Positions 6,429 through 6,482 of a DNA stretch of 6,482 nucleotides are shown here, piece after piece. The notes below the pieces were generated by a model. It ran no database searches and was not told the origin of the DNA. It worked only from the letters and a program-made list of their open reading frames with translations. The DNA comes from Candidatus Methanoprimaticola hominis (GTDB lineage: Archaea > Thermoplasmatota > Thermoplasmata > Methanomassiliicoccales > Methanomethylophilaceae). Location: the NCBI GenBank assembly GCA_006954465.1, contig LVVU01000066.1, positions 1-6,482 of the forward strand, in the 5' to 3' direction. The position numbers and the translations under genes were made by a program. Numbering within the stretch: the first letter of the stretch is position 1; each line of letters starts with the position of its first letter.

Positions 6429-6462
6429 TCGCCAGTCCATTCCGAGGTTCGACGGATCGGAC

Positions 6463-6467
6463 GGAGG
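6463..6467 (+). promoter_or_regulatory. Shine-Dalgarno site for a gene running off the window
   Basis: GGAGG here is six bases from the ATG at 6474. An in-frame ATG at 6468 directly abuts the site, so it is the less likely start. Confidence 0.55.
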
Positions 6468-6473
6468 ATGGTC

Positions 6474-6482
6474 ATGAACAAA
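6474..6482 (+). CDS. First three codons of a downstream gene (M-N-K), truncated by window edge
   Basis: The only support is a well-placed GGAGG followed by ATG AAC AAA, 45 bases after the previous stop on the same strand. Nothing can be said of the product. The gap 6429-6473 has no clear terminator, so it may continue the same operon. Confidence 0.45.

Noticed and set aside
6441..6461. TCCGA / TCGGA inverted repeat after the last hypothetical gene as a terminator
   Set aside because: The stem is only 5 bp with an 11-base spacer and there is no T-rich run after it.

Overview
The window is a compact, entirely plus-strand stretch of about 6.5 kb carrying genes for secreted or cell-surface proteins followed by a small DNA-binding protein. 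Likely source (inference): a host-associated archaeon of the Thermoplasmata, most like the Methanomassiliicoccales. Reasons are the heavy use of AGG (Arg) and ATA (Ile) codons at moderately high GC, a signal peptide ending in an acidic E-E-A-D-A stretch, Listeria/Bacteroides-type (Flg_new / InlB B-repeat) modules, a C-terminal membrane anchor with a short basic tail, and Shine-Dalgarno sites matching GGAGG and GGTGATC. No 16S, tRNA or methanogenesis gene is present to prove this.

Layout. (1) 3-3221: the 3' part of a very long repeat-built extracellular protein whose start lies outside the window; it has several Flg_new-like repeats, one MucBP-like module and other beta-rich modules, with no membrane anchor at its C-terminus. 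(2) 3222-3332: a 111-base intergenic region with three successive inverted repeats, a T-rich stretch that may terminate the first transcript, and a strong Shine-Dalgarno site. (3) 3333-4433: a 366-residue secreted protein with a signal peptide and a putative Ig-like (He_PIG type) domain. (4) 4454-5707: a 417-residue protein with signal peptide, one clear Flg_new repeat and a C-terminal transmembrane anchor. (5) 5704-6033: a 109-residue winged-helix DNA-binding protein, overlapping the previous gene by ATGA. (6) 6030-6428 (or from 6090): an unrecognised small protein. (7) 6474-6482: the probable first three codons of another gene.

How they may work together (inference): genes 3 to 6 are tightly packed and probably one operon; the long protein upstream may be a separate unit. 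The long protein and the 366-residue protein appear to share a related C-terminal module ending in F-x-V-x-G-I-Y, while only the 417-residue protein has an anchor. This suggests a surface assembly of two released or peripherally bound proteins plus one membrane-bound protein, with a co-translated winged-helix protein that could control the locus. No known enzyme, defence or mobile-element gene is visible.
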